64,000 nt of DNA from Brevundimonas sp. SL130 (GTDB lineage Bacteria; Pseudomonadota; Alphaproteobacteria; Caulobacterales; Caulobacteraceae). The translations under genes were made by a program, and so were the position numbers. The notes under the pieces are model-generated. The model was given only the letters and a program-made list of their open reading frames with translations, was not told the origin of the DNA and did no database searches. Where the stretch lies: contig NZ_CP113064.1 of the NCBI RefSeq assembly GCF_026625805.1, positions 1,054,001 through 1,118,000 of the forward strand. Direction: 5' to 3'. Each line of letters starts with the position of its first letter. Positions within the stretch are counted from its first letter, which is position 1. Shown in pieces: positions 1 through 7,672 of this stretch.

Positions 1-535
1 CGACATGTCGGTGTTCCGCTTCCTGAAGGCGCTGGCCGATCTGGACAAGCCGCTGGTGGCGGCGGTCAAGGGGCGGGCGGTCGGCATCGGCCTGACCATG
101 CTGCTGCACTGTGATCTGGTGGTGGTGGCCGAGGACGCCCTGCTGTCCGTGCCCTTCGTCAATCTGGCCCTGGCGCCCGAGGCGGCCTCCAGCCTGCTGC
201 TGCCGGCGGTCATGGGGCATCAGCGGGCGTTCGAGATGTTCGCCCTGGGCGAGCCGCTGGACGGTCGCACGGCCCTGGCCTGGGGCCTGGCCAACCGGGC
301 GGTTCCGGCCGATCAGGTCGAGGCGACCGCAGCGGATCTGGCGGCCAAGGTGGCGGCGCGGGCGCCCAACTCCATCCGCAAGACCAAGCGGCTGATGCGC
401 GACGCGGAGGGTCTGTGGGCGCTGATGCAGCGCGAGGGCGAGGCCTTCGGGTCGCAGATGAAGAGCCCCGAGGCGATGGAGGCCTTCCTGGCCTTCACCC
501 AGAAACGGGCGCCCGACTTCTCCAAGATCGGCTGA
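1..535 (+). CDS. Enoyl-CoA hydratase/isomerase family protein (5' end outside window)
   Basis: This is the C-terminal part of a crotonase-fold protein. The reading frame is open to the first base and only about 177 residues are present, against roughly 250 for the family. Typical crotonase features are seen: a KPLVAAVKG segment followed by GIGLTMLLHCDLVVVAED, which forms the CoA-binding oxyanion-hole region, and a helical C-terminus with a RKTKRLMR motif. The family acts on acyl-CoA thioesters, usually in fatty acid beta-oxidation; the exact substrate cannot be told. The true start lies upstream, so the first Met in the window should not be taken as the start. Confidence 0.85.
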   Translation, partial: DMSVFRFLKALADLDKPLVAAVKGRAVGIGLTMLLHCDLVVVAEDALLSVPFVNLALAPEAASSLLLPAVMGHQRAFEMFALGEPLDGRTALAWGLANRAVPADQVEATAADLAAKVAARAPNSIRKTKRLMRDAEGLWALMQREGEAFGSQMKSPEAMEAFLAFTQKRAPDFSKIG

Positions 536-606
536 CCCTTCCAAGACCGCGCCTTGATTTGGCGCGGCTTTGGCCCTAGTGCGCGCGCCTCGCCGTCGGA
601 GCGCCC

Positions 607-1125
607 ATGTCGCACGCCCCTGTTCTGAATCTGGCCCTGAATCTGGGCATGCCGGCGGCTTCCAACCGTATCGAAGCCGAAACCTCGGCCGACGCCGCAG
701 GCGTCGAGGCCCTCATCATGGCCGCCTTCGGTCCTGGCCGTTTCGTCAAGACGGCGGAGCGGCTGCGCGAAGGCTCGCATCCTGCGGCCGGCTTCGTCGC
801 CCGTCGGGGAGAGCGTATCGTCGGTTCGGTTCGCCTGTGGCCGGTCCTGATCGGCGAGACCTCTGGACTGTTCCTGGGCCCTATCGCCGTGGACGCCGCC
901 AGCCGCAGCGACGGCCTGGGGGCCGAACTGGTGCAGGCCTGCCTGGATCAGGCGCGGGCGATGGCGGTCGGCGGGGTGCTGCTGGTCGGCGACCAGGCCT
1001 ATTTCGAGCGGTTCGGCTTTGTCGGCGCGCCTGAGGCGATCCTGCCGGGGCCGGTGGATCGGCGTCGCGTCCTGTGGCTGCCGACCAAGGTCGAGGCCGT
1101 TTCGGGCGCGGTTCGCATCGGCTGA
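607..1125 (+). CDS. GNAT family N-acetyltransferase (YhbS-like)
   Basis: This 172-residue protein has the layout of a GNAT acetyltransferase of the YhbS type. The acetyl-CoA binding region is around residues 95-125 (GPIAVDAASRSDGLGAELV, a variant of the R/Q-x-x-G-x-G/A loop), followed by a YFERFGF motif near residue 140 that is typical of YhbS-like members. GNATs move an acetyl group from acetyl-CoA to an amine; the acceptor is unknown. It lies alone between the enoyl-CoA hydratase and the DUF1285 gene, with short gaps. Confidence 0.8.
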   Translation: MSHAPVLNLALNLGMPAASNRIEAETSADAAGVEALIMAAFGPGRFVKTAERLREGSHPAAGFVARRGERIVGSVRLWPVLIGETSGLFLGPIAVDAASRSDGLGAELVQACLDQARAMAVGGVLLVGDQAYFERFGFVGAPEAILPGPVDRRRVLWLPTKVEAVSGAVRIG

Positions 1126-1156
1126 CCTTTCCCGGTCGGTCCGCTGGGCCTAAGTC

Positions 1157-1720
1157 ATGGCGGACATGACAAATCCCGAAGACCCCAAGTTCGGACTGAA
1201 CGCCGTCGCAGAGGCCGTAAAACAGGCGCCGGGCCGCGGCCTGCCGCCGGTCCATCTGTGGAATCCCGAACACTGCGGCGACATCGATATCGTCATCCGG
1301 CGCGACGGCGTCTGGATGCACGAGGGCTCGCCCATCGGCCGCAAGGAACTGGTGCGGCTGTTCTCCACCGTGTTGCGCAAGGATCCGGACGGCTATCATC
1401 TGGTCACGCCGGTCGAGAAGTTGAAGATCGCCGTCGAGGATCTGCCGTTCCGCGCCGTGTCGGTCGGGCGCGAGGGGGACGATCTGATCTTCGTCACCGA
1501 CGTCGGCGACGAGGTGCGGGCGGGCGAGGCCGATCCCATCGTGGTCGAGACCGATCCGACCACGGGCGAACCGTCGCCGCGCGTCCATGTGCGGCGCGAC
1601 CTGTGGGCGCGGATCAGCCGGTCGGTCTTTTATGAACTGGTTGAGATGGCCGAGGAGGTCGACGGGCGGCTGGTCGTGCGGTCGGGCGGACATGGTTTTT
1701 CGCTGGGAGCGGTGGCGTGA
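1157..1720 (+). CDS. DUF1285 domain-containing protein
   Basis: This 187-residue cytosolic protein matches the DUF1285 family in length and in the LFSTVLRKDPDGYHLVTPVEKLKIAVEDLPF segment (given here in parts: LFSTVLRKD, YHLVTPVEK, VEDLPF) and in the WNPEHCGDIDIVIRRDG start of the domain. The family has no established function in most bacteria. It overlaps the following Nudix gene by 4 bp (GTGA), which overlaps the CCA transferase in the same way, so the three are probably one operon. There is no signal peptide or membrane segment. Confidence 0.8.
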   Translation: MADMTNPEDPKFGLNAVAEAVKQAPGRGLPPVHLWNPEHCGDIDIVIRRDGVWMHEGSPIGRKELVRLFSTVLRKDPDGYHLVTPVEKLKIAVEDLPFRAVSVGREGDDLIFVTDVGDEVRAGEADPIVVETDPTTGEPSPRVHVRRDLWARISRSVFYELVEMAEEVDGRLVVRSGGHGFSLGAVA

Positions 1721-2379
1721 GCCTGGACACGCTGAGAAACCGCCTGGTCGAGCGGCTGGCGCCGGTTGAGACCTGGCGGCCGGAACTGGTCGCGGCGCGG
1801 TCGGACTTTGATCTGAATCCCAAGGCGACGCGGCCGGTGCGTGAGCTGCGGCCGGCGGCGGTGCTGATCCCCGTCGTGGCGCGGCCCGAGGGGGCGACCG
1901 TCCTGCTGACGCGGCGGGCGGACACCTTGGCGCGGCACACAGGCCAGATCGCCTTTCCGGGCGGACGCCTGGACCCCGGCGAAAACGCGGTCCAGGCGGC
2001 GCTGCGCGAGGCGGACGAGGAGGTGGCGCTGAACCCCGACACGGTCGAGGTTCTGGGCCTGTCCGACGCCTATGAGACCGGCACGGGCTTCCTGGTTACG
2101 CCCGTGATCGGCTGGCTGCACACGGCGCCGGAGACGACGCCGTCGCCGGACGAGGTCGCCGAGGTGTTCGAGACCCCGTGGGACTTCCTGATGGACGCGG
2201 CCAATCACCGCCGCGACTTCTACGATATGGACGAGGGGCTGAGACGCTGGTTCTGGGCCATGCCCTGGGGCGAACGCTATATCTGGGGCGTCACGGCGGG
2301 AATCCTGAAAGGGCTTCACGCCCGGCTGTATGGCGACGAGCCCAAGGCTGAGGTTGCGGCCGAAGAGGACGCGGCGTGA
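1717..2379 (+). CDS. Nudix hydrolase, CoA pyrophosphatase type
   Basis: This 220-residue protein carries a Nudix box near residues 85-108 (GGRLDPGE, then READEEVAL). The UPF0035-like signature LTRRADTLARHTGQIAFPGG lies just before the box and marks CoA pyrophosphatases (NudL/Nudt7 type), which cleave CoA or acyl-CoA to phosphopantetheine and 3',5'-ADP. The usual glycine near the end of the Nudix box is alanine here; the catalytic EExxEE core is intact. The start is GTG and overlaps the end of the DUF1285 gene. The stop overlaps the next start (CCA transferase), suggesting translational coupling. Confidence 0.85.
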   Translation: MSLDTLRNRLVERLAPVETWRPELVAARSDFDLNPKATRPVRELRPAAVLIPVVARPEGATVLLTRRADTLARHTGQIAFPGGRLDPGENAVQAALREADEEVALNPDTVEVLGLSDAYETGTGFLVTPVIGWLHTAPETTPSPDEVAEVFETPWDFLMDAANHRRDFYDMDEGLRRWFWAMPWGERYIWGVTAGILKGLHARLYGDEPKAEVAAEEDAA

Positions 2380-3584
2380 GCGTGTCCATGCTCGGCCAGC
2401 CGTGGCTCGAGGCGTCGGCCACGCGCGCGGTCATGGCCGCGCTCGAGGCGGCGGGCGGCCCCGACTGCGCCCGCTTCGTCGGCGGCTGCGTCCGCAACAG
2501 CCTGCTGGGCCGGCCCGTGGATGATATCGACATCGCCACGCGGCTGCGACCGGAAGAGACCATGGCGGCGCTGAAGGCGGCGGGGCTGAAGGCCGTGCCG
2601 ACCGGGATCGAGCACGGCACGATCACCGGGGTGTCCGAGCGCCAACCCTATGAGATCACCACCCTGCGGCGGGATGTGGAGACCGACGGGCGCCGCGCCG
2701 TGGTCGCCTTCACCGAGGACTGGGCCGAGGATGCGGCGCGGCGGGACTTCCGCCTGAACGCCCTCTACGCCGACGCGGCCGGGACGGTGTTCGATCCCAC
2801 CGGCGGCGGCCTGGCCGACGCGGCCGAGGGGCGGATCGTCTTCGTCGGCGACGCCGAAATCCGGATTCGCGAAGACTATCTGCGGATTCTGCGCTTCTTC
2901 CGCTTTCAAGCCTGGTACGGGCGGGGCGAACCCGATGCGACCGGCCTGGCCGCCTGCGCCGCGCTGAAAGACGGGATGGCTCGGTTGTCGGCCGAGCGGG
3001 TGTCCAAGGAATTGCTGAAACTGCTGGCGGCGGTCGATCCCCGCCCTTCGGTGCGCGCCATGGCGGAAACCGGGGTGCTCGCCGTCGTCTTGCCGGACGT
3101 CCAGCCGCTGGATCTGCTCGAGGCCACTTGCGGGCTGACCGACGACCCGGTCATGCGTCTGTCGGCCCTGGTGCCTGACGATGCGGCCGTCGTCGTGCGG
3201 ATCGCGCGGGATCTGCGGCTGTCGAATGCGGTGCGGGACCGGATGGCGGCGGCGGTCGCCGAAGGCCCGGTGGTGGCGCCCGACATGACCGAGGCCGCCG
3301 CGCGGGCGGCGATCTATCGGCTGGGCCGCGCCGCCTTTGAAGATCGGCTGACGCGCGCGGAGGCGCAAAGCGGTCGCGACGGCGCGGCCCTGCGCCGCCT
3401 TGCGACTGCCTGGACGCCGCCGTCCATGCCGGTCGGCGGACGCGACCTGGCCCGACTGGGCCGGACGCCGGGACCGGAGACCGGGCGCATCTTGAAGGCG
3501 TTCGAGGATGGCTGGGTCGCCGACGACTTCCCCACCGACGGCCATGAAGACCGGCTGAGATCGCTTATGGCTTCGCTCGGGTGA
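2376..3584 (+). CDS. CCA tRNA nucleotidyltransferase
   Basis: This enzyme adds or repairs the 3'-terminal CCA of tRNA. The 402-residue length fits alphaproteobacterial class II CCA/poly(A) polymerase-like enzymes. The N-terminal catalytic domain shows FVGGCVRNSLLG (residues about 34-45), the nucleotide-binding GG motif, and the metal-binding DDIDIA (about 49-54). The RRDFRLNALYAD motif near residue 125 and the RILRFFRFQAWYG motif near residue 170 are also typical. It overlaps the Nudix gene by 4 bp and runs 20 bp into the convergent EEP gene. Confidence 0.92.
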   Translation: MSVSMLGQPWLEASATRAVMAALEAAGGPDCARFVGGCVRNSLLGRPVDDIDIATRLRPEETMAALKAAGLKAVPTGIEHGTITGVSERQPYEITTLRRDVETDGRRAVVAFTEDWAEDAARRDFRLNALYADAAGTVFDPTGGGLADAAEGRIVFVGDAEIRIREDYLRILRFFRFQAWYGRGEPDATGLAACAALKDGMARLSAERVSKELLKLLAAVDPRPSVRAMAETGVLAVVLPDVQPLDLLEATCGLTDDPVMRLSALVPDDAAVVVRIARDLRLSNAVRDRMAAAVAEGPVVAPDMTEAAARAAIYRLGRAAFEDRLTRAEAQSGRDGAALRRLATAWTPPSMPVGGRDLARLGRTPGPETGRILKAFEDGWVADDFPTDGHEDRLRSLMASLG

Positions 3585-4518
3585 GCTCGGTCACGACCGG
3601 ATAGTGGTCCGAACCCGTCGGGCGTCCGATGCGGCGGCTGACCAGGGCCAGGTCGGGCGAGCGATACACCTGATCGATGGTGATGCCCAAAACGGCGGGC
3701 AGGCGGGTCGGCCAGGTGCCCGGAAAGCCCGGCGCGGGAACCAGACCCAGATCCTTCTTGATCTGACGCCCGATGCGGGCGCTGGAGACGCTGTTGAAAT
3801 CGCCGGCGACGAGGGTGGCGCCCGGCGTCGCCGCCTTGCGCCTTTCGGTCAGGGCCATGACCTGGCTGATCTGCCCCCACTGATATTCATAGGGCCAGGG
3901 ACGGGTCAGGTGCACGCCGAAGACGGTAAGCGGGCCCAGCGGCGTCTCAACCACGGCGCCGATGGCGCTGAGCCCGTCACGCCGCCACGGCAGTTTTTTC
4001 ACTATGGGATACCGGGAGGCGATCACGGATCGCGACGCCGATTGGCCCAGCGTCATGACGCCGTTGACCCGACGGTGGGGATAGTCCGCGAGCAGGCGGT
4101 CGAGTTGGGCGATCGGCGCATCGCCGACCTCGACCAGGATCACGATGTCCGCGTCGGCTTCCTTGATGGAGGCGCGCATGGCGTCGACATCGGTATTGAG
4201 CGTCCAGAGGTTGGCGGAATAGACGCGGATGACCGGCTGGTCCGGTTGGCGCAGGCCCATGGGCGTCATCCACTGCGGCCAGACGGCCACGAATAGGACG
4301 AGTGTCGCCAGACCACCGACGCCGACCGCCGGCCATAGACGCAGCACCGCACAGGCCAGGGTCAGACCCGCCGCCGCCAGCAGCACAGGCCCCGTGAACT
4401 GGGCCAGAATGTCCACCCAGCGATGATCTATGCCGCTGAGCGCCGCCACGCCGAAGAACGACAGGCCGATCAGGACCAGGCAGGCCGCCGAATTGGCCGC
4501 CAGCTTGAGCAGGGACAT
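3565..4518 (-). CDS. Endonuclease/exonuclease/phosphatase family membrane protein
   Basis: This 317-residue protein has three hydrophobic segments in its first ~95 residues, followed by an EEP (DNase I-like) domain. The domain motifs are SANLWTLN, DIVILVEVGD with the metal-binding Glu, VAGDFNS and the C-terminal GSDHYPVV containing the catalytic His. Proteins with this layout are membrane-anchored phosphodiesterases or phosphatases that probably face the periplasm; the substrate is unknown. It is convergent with cca and overlaps it by 20 bp, so its 3' end may interfere with the cca 3' end. Confidence 0.8.
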   Translation of the reverse strand: MSLLKLAANSAACLVLIGLSFFGVAALSGIDHRWVDILAQFTGPVLLAAAGLTLACAVLRLWPAVGVGGLATLVLFVAVWPQWMTPMGLRQPDQPVIRVYSANLWTLNTDVDAMRASIKEADADIVILVEVGDAPIAQLDRLLADYPHRRVNGVMTLGQSASRSVIASRYPIVKKLPWRRDGLSAIGAVVETPLGPLTVFGVHLTRPWPYEYQWGQISQVMALTERRKAATPGATLVAGDFNSVSSARIGRQIKKDLGLVPAPGFPGTWPTRLPAVLGITIDQVYRSPDLALVSRRIGRPTGSDHYPVVTELTRAKP

Positions 4519-4588
4519 CGTGTGTTGCCTTTCCTGGTGAACGCTGTTGCCTATGCCGCGTTAGGGCGACGCTTGGGAGAGGCGCGAC

Positions 4589-5050
4589 ATGGCCAGACGG
4601 TCGATCACAGATATCGAAAAGATTTGGTCCAATGTCGAGGGGATCAAGAAACTGTCCGACCGGGTGATCGGCATCGGACCGTTCGGGATCGGCATGGACG
4701 GCCTGCTGACCTGGGTTCCAGTGGTCGGCACGGTCTATACGGTGGGAACCGGCGCCTGGCTGGTGATACAGGCCGTGCGGGCCAAGGCCTCGCCGGCGAC
4801 CCTGGCGCGGATGGTCGCCTATATGGCCGTCGATACGGCGACGGGCACGGTGCCTATCGCGGGCGACGTCGTCGACACCTTCTTCCCCGGCCAATTGCTG
4901 GCGGCCAAGGCGTTGCAGAAGGACATCGAGACCACCCACTGGGTCGAGGACACCGAGGCGGGGGCCAGGGCCAGCGGCGATCACGACCGGCATCTGGAGA
5001 GGGTCCGCAACGACAAGAAGCTGCGGCGCATCGTCTATCTGCACGACTGA
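4589..5050 (+). CDS. DUF4112 domain-containing protein
   Basis: This 153-residue protein fits DUF4112: a short N-terminal helix, GIGPFGIGMDGLLTWVPVVGT and ARMVAYMAVDTATGTVPIAGDVVDTFF form the two conserved hydrophobic, Gly/Pro-rich segments, probably membrane-associated. The family function is unknown. It starts 70 bp from the divergent EEP gene, so the short gap probably holds both promoters. Confidence 0.8.
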   Translation: MARRSITDIEKIWSNVEGIKKLSDRVIGIGPFGIGMDGLLTWVPVVGTVYTVGTGAWLVIQAVRAKASPATLARMVAYMAVDTATGTVPIAGDVVDTFFPGQLLAAKALQKDIETTHWVEDTEAGARASGDHDRHLERVRNDKKLRRIVYLHD

Positions 5051-5168
5051 ATTGTGCGCGCTGGCGGTCGTCTGATTTCCTAATTTCTCTGACGAAAATC
5101 CATGCCATCAATGGCTTGAGTAAAAATTCGACCCTCCAGCCCGCCTGAGTTGGCGGCGCCCGCAGACT

Positions 5169-5191
5169 GATCTCCGACAAGAACGGAGATC
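5169..5191 (+). promoter_or_regulatory. Hairpin that sequesters the ribosome binding site of the DUF2793 gene
   Basis: A perfect 8-bp inverted repeat (GATCTCCG, 7-nt loop, CGGAGATC) ends three bases before the ATG at 5195. Its right arm contains the GGAG Shine-Dalgarno sequence at 5185-5188. Folding of the mRNA would hide the ribosome binding site, so translation could be held off until the hairpin is opened. The pairing is seen in the sequence; the control role is inferred. Confidence 0.55.
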
Positions 5192-5194
5192 CTG

Positions 5195-6664
5195 ATGAGC
5201 GACGATTTCACTGCGCGTTTGAGCCTGCCCTATCTGGCGGCGGGGCAGATGCAGAAACATGTGACCCTGAACGCGGCGCTGACGCGGCTGGACGCCCTGT
5301 TGCAGACGGCGGTGGTCAGCGCGACGACGGCCGTCCAGCCGTCGGCGCCGCTTGACGGCGACCTCTATATCCTGCCGGACGGGGCGAACGGCGCGGCCTG
5401 GACCGGTCTGCCCGCCGGCGCCCTGATGCGGTTCGAGGCGGGCGGCTGGAGCCGGGTCGCCACGCCCGTCGGCCTGATCGCCCTGGTGCTGGACGCCGCC
5501 GTTCTGGTGGTGCTGGACGACGCCGGCTGGACCCCGCTGGGGCGACGGCTGGGCGAGGTTCAGGGCCTGTCGCGCCTGGGGATCGGCACGACCGCCGACG
5601 CCGCCAACCTGCTGGCGGTCAAGACCAACACCGCCCTGTTCACCGCCCGCGCCGAGGACGAAGGCGGCGACGGCGACCTGCGTCTGACCTTGAACAAGAC
5701 CGCAGCGGGCGACGTCCTGTCGCTGCTGTTCCAGAGCGGCTACGGCGGCCGGGCCGAGTTGGGCCTGGTCGGCGACGACGATCTCGGCCTCAAGGTCAGC
5801 CCGGACGGATCGACCTGGCGCCGCGCCTTCGGCGTGGATCGCGCCACCGGTCGGGTCGCCTTCGACCGAGGCGCGACCCGACGCGAGACGACGATCTTCG
5901 CCGCCGACGGCGTCTATACGCCGCCCGCCTGGGCGCGATGGATCGAGGTCGTCTGCGTCGGCGGGGGCGGGGCCGGCGGATCAGGCATGGCGGGCCCCGC
6001 CGGAACCGCGCGCTTCGGCGGCGGCGGCGGCGGCGCGGGCGGGTTGAGCGAGGCGGGCTGGATGGTCGCTGATCTGGGCCCCGATCTGGGCGAGACCCTG
6101 GCGATCGCCGTCGGCGGCGGAGGTTTGACCGCGACAGGCGGCGCCGGCGGTCAGACGACGGTCAGTCTAGACGGCGTCGTTCTGCTGCGGGCCGGTGGCG
6201 GCGCGCCCGGCGCCGTTGGAACCGCCGCGGCGGGGCAGGGCGGCTCGGGCGGCCTGGGTCAGCGCGTCGGCAATCCCGGCGGCGACAGCCGGATCACGGC
6301 GGCGGCGTCCGCCGGTGGTGAAACCGTCTGTGCCGACGGATCGGGCGGCGGCGGCGGCGGCGGCGGTCTGAGCACCGCAAACATCGCCCAGTCGGCCGGC
6401 GCAGGCGGGGCCGGCGGCTGGGCCGTGCGTCGGGCAGGGGGCGGCGCGCCGGGCGCGGCGGGCCAGGCCTCGTCGGCGCCCGGCCTGTCCTGGCCCGGAG
6501 GCGGCGGAGGCGGCGGCGACGCCTCGCCCACGGGCGCGGGTGCAGCGGGCGGGGCAGGCGCTGCTTACGGGGCGGGCGGCGGCGGGGGCGGCGCGGGCCT
6601 GACCCTGCCGGGCGCGGGCGGCGCAGGCGGCGCTGGCGTGGTTCGCCTCACGGCCGTCGGATGA
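5195..6664 (+). CDS. DUF2793 protein with glycine-rich C-terminus (phage/GTA tail-type)
   Basis: The N-terminal ~100 residues match DUF2793 (LSLPYLAAGQMQKHVTLNAAL; LYILPDGANGAAWTG), a domain found in phage tail proteins and at the end of Rhodobacter-type gene transfer agent clusters. The middle (about 130-230) resembles a tail-fibre segment. From residue ~250 to 489 the protein is a low-complexity glycine-rich domain (GGGGAGGSG, GGGGGGAGG and similar) like the Gly-rich receptor-binding tips of some phage adhesins. It is probably a surface-recognition protein of a phage-like particle. The SD lies in a hairpin. It is followed by three genes in ATGA overlap. Confidence 0.75.
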   Translation: MSDDFTARLSLPYLAAGQMQKHVTLNAALTRLDALLQTAVVSATTAVQPSAPLDGDLYILPDGANGAAWTGLPAGALMRFEAGGWSRVATPVGLIALVLDAAVLVVLDDAGWTPLGRRLGEVQGLSRLGIGTTADAANLLAVKTNTALFTARAEDEGGDGDLRLTLNKTAAGDVLSLLFQSGYGGRAELGLVGDDDLGLKVSPDGSTWRRAFGVDRATGRVAFDRGATRRETTIFAADGVYTPPAWARWIEVVCVGGGGAGGSGMAGPAGTARFGGGGGGAGGLSEAGWMVADLGPDLGETLAIAVGGGGLTATGGAGGQTTVSLDGVVLLRAGGGAPGAVGTAAAGQGGSGGLGQRVGNPGGDSRITAAASAGGETVCADGSGGGGGGGGLSTANIAQSAGAGGAGGWAVRRAGGGAPGAAGQASSAPGLSWPGGGGGGGDASPTGAGAAGGAGAAYGAGGGGGGAGLTLPGAGGAGGAGVVRLTAVG

Positions 6665-6816
6665 GCCGGCGGCGTTATCTGCCCGAGCCGGTGGAGGTGC
6701 TCGATCCCGAGGCTTGGGACGTCCCCAGGTCTTTGAACGACACGACCCGCCGCGCCCAGACAGGCTTCGACGGCCGCTGCGGTCGGCCGATTCAGGACAA
6801 GGAGGACGAAGAATGA
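6661..6816 (+). CDS. 51-residue protein of the DUF2793 cassette, function unknown
   Basis: This small ORF starts in the ATGA that ends the DUF2793 gene and ends in the ATGA that starts the holin-like gene, so it is translationally coupled on both sides. The product begins MSRRRYLPEPVEVLDPEAWD, is charged and has no membrane segment. High GC and the coupling make it a likely real gene. I do not recognise the family; a small structural or chaperone protein of the tail/lysis cassette is possible. Confidence 0.6.
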   Translation: MSRRRYLPEPVEVLDPEAWDVPRSLNDTTRRAQTGFDGRCGRPIQDKEDEE

Positions 6817-7070
6817 GCGGAAACGACACCCTGGCCGAGGGCCGCTGGCTGTGGCGCAGACTCTATGCCTTCGCCGTCAGCGCCGGACTGTGGCTGCTGC
6901 TGATGCGGACGGTGGCGCGGATGCCGGCCGAGATGCTGCCCAAGATGACCGACGGACTGATGGGCCTGCTGGCCTTGATCCTGGTCCTCTATCTGGTGGC
7001 GCCGACGGCCGAGCAGCTGGTCGCCCTACTGGCCAATGCGCGACTGCGCCTGACGGGCGGCCGCTCATGA
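6813..7070 (+). CDS. Holin-like small membrane protein
   Basis: This 85-residue protein has two hydrophobic segments (around residues 18-36 and 47-64) separated by a short charged loop, and a basic C-terminal tail ending RLRLTGGRS. The size, topology and position directly before a peptidoglycan-peptidase gene fit a holin, which would let the endolysin cross the inner membrane. The start ATG at 6813 overlaps the preceding stop. There is no sequence signature that proves holin function. Confidence 0.55.
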   Translation: MSGNDTLAEGRWLWRRLYAFAVSAGLWLLLMRTVARMPAEMLPKMTDGLMGLLALILVLYLVAPTAEQLVALLANARLRLTGGRS

Positions 7071-7450
7071 GCGCGCGATTGTCCGCCCGCTCCCGTTCGC
7101 GTCTGAACGGCGTCCATCCCGCCCTGGTCGCCGTGGTCGAGGCCGCCCTGGCGCGCAGTTCGGTGGACTTCATGATCACCGAGGGCCTGAGAACCCCCGA
7201 GCGGCAGGCGGCCTTGGTCAAGGCCGGGGCCAGCCAAACCCTGAAGTCCCGCCACCTGACCGGCCACGCCGTCGACGTCGCCGCCCTGGTGGACGGCCAG
7301 GTCCGGTGGGACTGGCCGCTCTACGGCCGGATCGCGGAGGCGTTCAAAGCCGCCTCGCGGGAGCTGAACATCCCCATCGTCTGGGGCGGGGACTGGAAGA
7401 GCCTGCGCGACGGCCCGCATTTCGAGCTCGACCGGAAGTCCTATCCATGA
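7067..7450 (+). CDS. M15 family peptidase, endolysin-like (L-Ala-D-Glu / D-Ala-D-Ala peptidase)
   Basis: This 127-residue single-domain protein has the M15 zinc-peptidase signature: SRHLTGHAVDVAAL (S-x-H-x-x-G-x-A-x-D, residues about 59-72) and the C-terminal GPHFEL with the third zinc ligand. Phage endolysins such as those of the T5/A500 type and GTA endolysins share this fold and cut peptidoglycan cross-links. It lacks a signal peptide, as expected for a holin-dependent lysin. It is the last gene of the cassette and lies just before the flagellin regulatory region. Confidence 0.8.
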   Translation: MSARLSARSRSRLNGVHPALVAVVEAALARSSVDFMITEGLRTPERQAALVKAGASQTLKSRHLTGHAVDVAALVDGQVRWDWPLYGRIAEAFKAASRELNIPIVWGGDWKSLRDGPHFELDRKSYP

Positions 7451-7474
7451 GGGCCGGAGCGGCAAAAACGACTC

Positions 7475-7487
7475 GGCAACTTGTGCC
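7475..7487 (+). promoter_or_regulatory. FlbD/ftr-like enhancer palindrome upstream of flagellin 1
   Basis: GGCA-N5-TGCC inverted repeat (GGCAacttgTGCC), about 100 bp upstream of the sigma-54 promoter of the first flagellin. The same GGC(A/G)-N5-TGCC palindrome occurs three times before the second flagellin. Caulobacter flagellin genes use such ftr elements to bind the sigma-54 activator FlbD; assignment here is by analogy. Confidence 0.6.
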
Positions 7488-7582
7488 GCCGTGTGTCGAG
7501 AATTGCCGGGTCTTGGCGAGGGCGATCTGAAAAAAATCAATGAAATCAGTATTAAAGTGTGCCGGTTTGCCCGTTTCTGTCT

Positions 7583-7596
7583 GGCCCCGCCCTTGC
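7583..7596 (+). promoter_or_regulatory. Sigma-54 promoter of flagellin 1
   Basis: The sequence tGGccccgcccttGCt has the invariant GG-N10-GC of sigma-54 (-24/-12) promoters, with TTGC at the -12 element. A start about 12 nt downstream (near 7608) gives a ~65-nt leader before the ATG at 7673, matching the promoter-to-ATG layout of the second flagellin. Confidence 0.75.
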
Positions 7597-7608
7597 TCTC
7601 TAGAGGTC

Positions 7609-7672
7609 GAGCAAAATGCTCCTGGCGCTAAAATGGCGCCGGACATCACACGAAGTGAAGAGGACAGCCAAA
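7609..7672 (+). promoter_or_regulatory. Conserved flagellin 5' leader (copy 1)
   Basis: The leader downstream of the predicted start site is nearly the same as that of flagellin 2, with shared blocks such as CGCCGGACATCAC and GGACAGCCAAAATGGCT. Conservation of the whole transcribed leader, ending with identical SD and start context, suggests a shared post-transcriptional control. In Caulobacter the FlbT protein acts on the 5' leader of fljK mRNA, so this may be a FlbT target. Confidence 0.5.

Noticed and set aside
2316..3545. 409-codon frame opposite the CCA transferase
   Set aside because: Antisense shadow; the Arg/Gly/His-rich translation shows no motif while the + strand is a clear enzyme.
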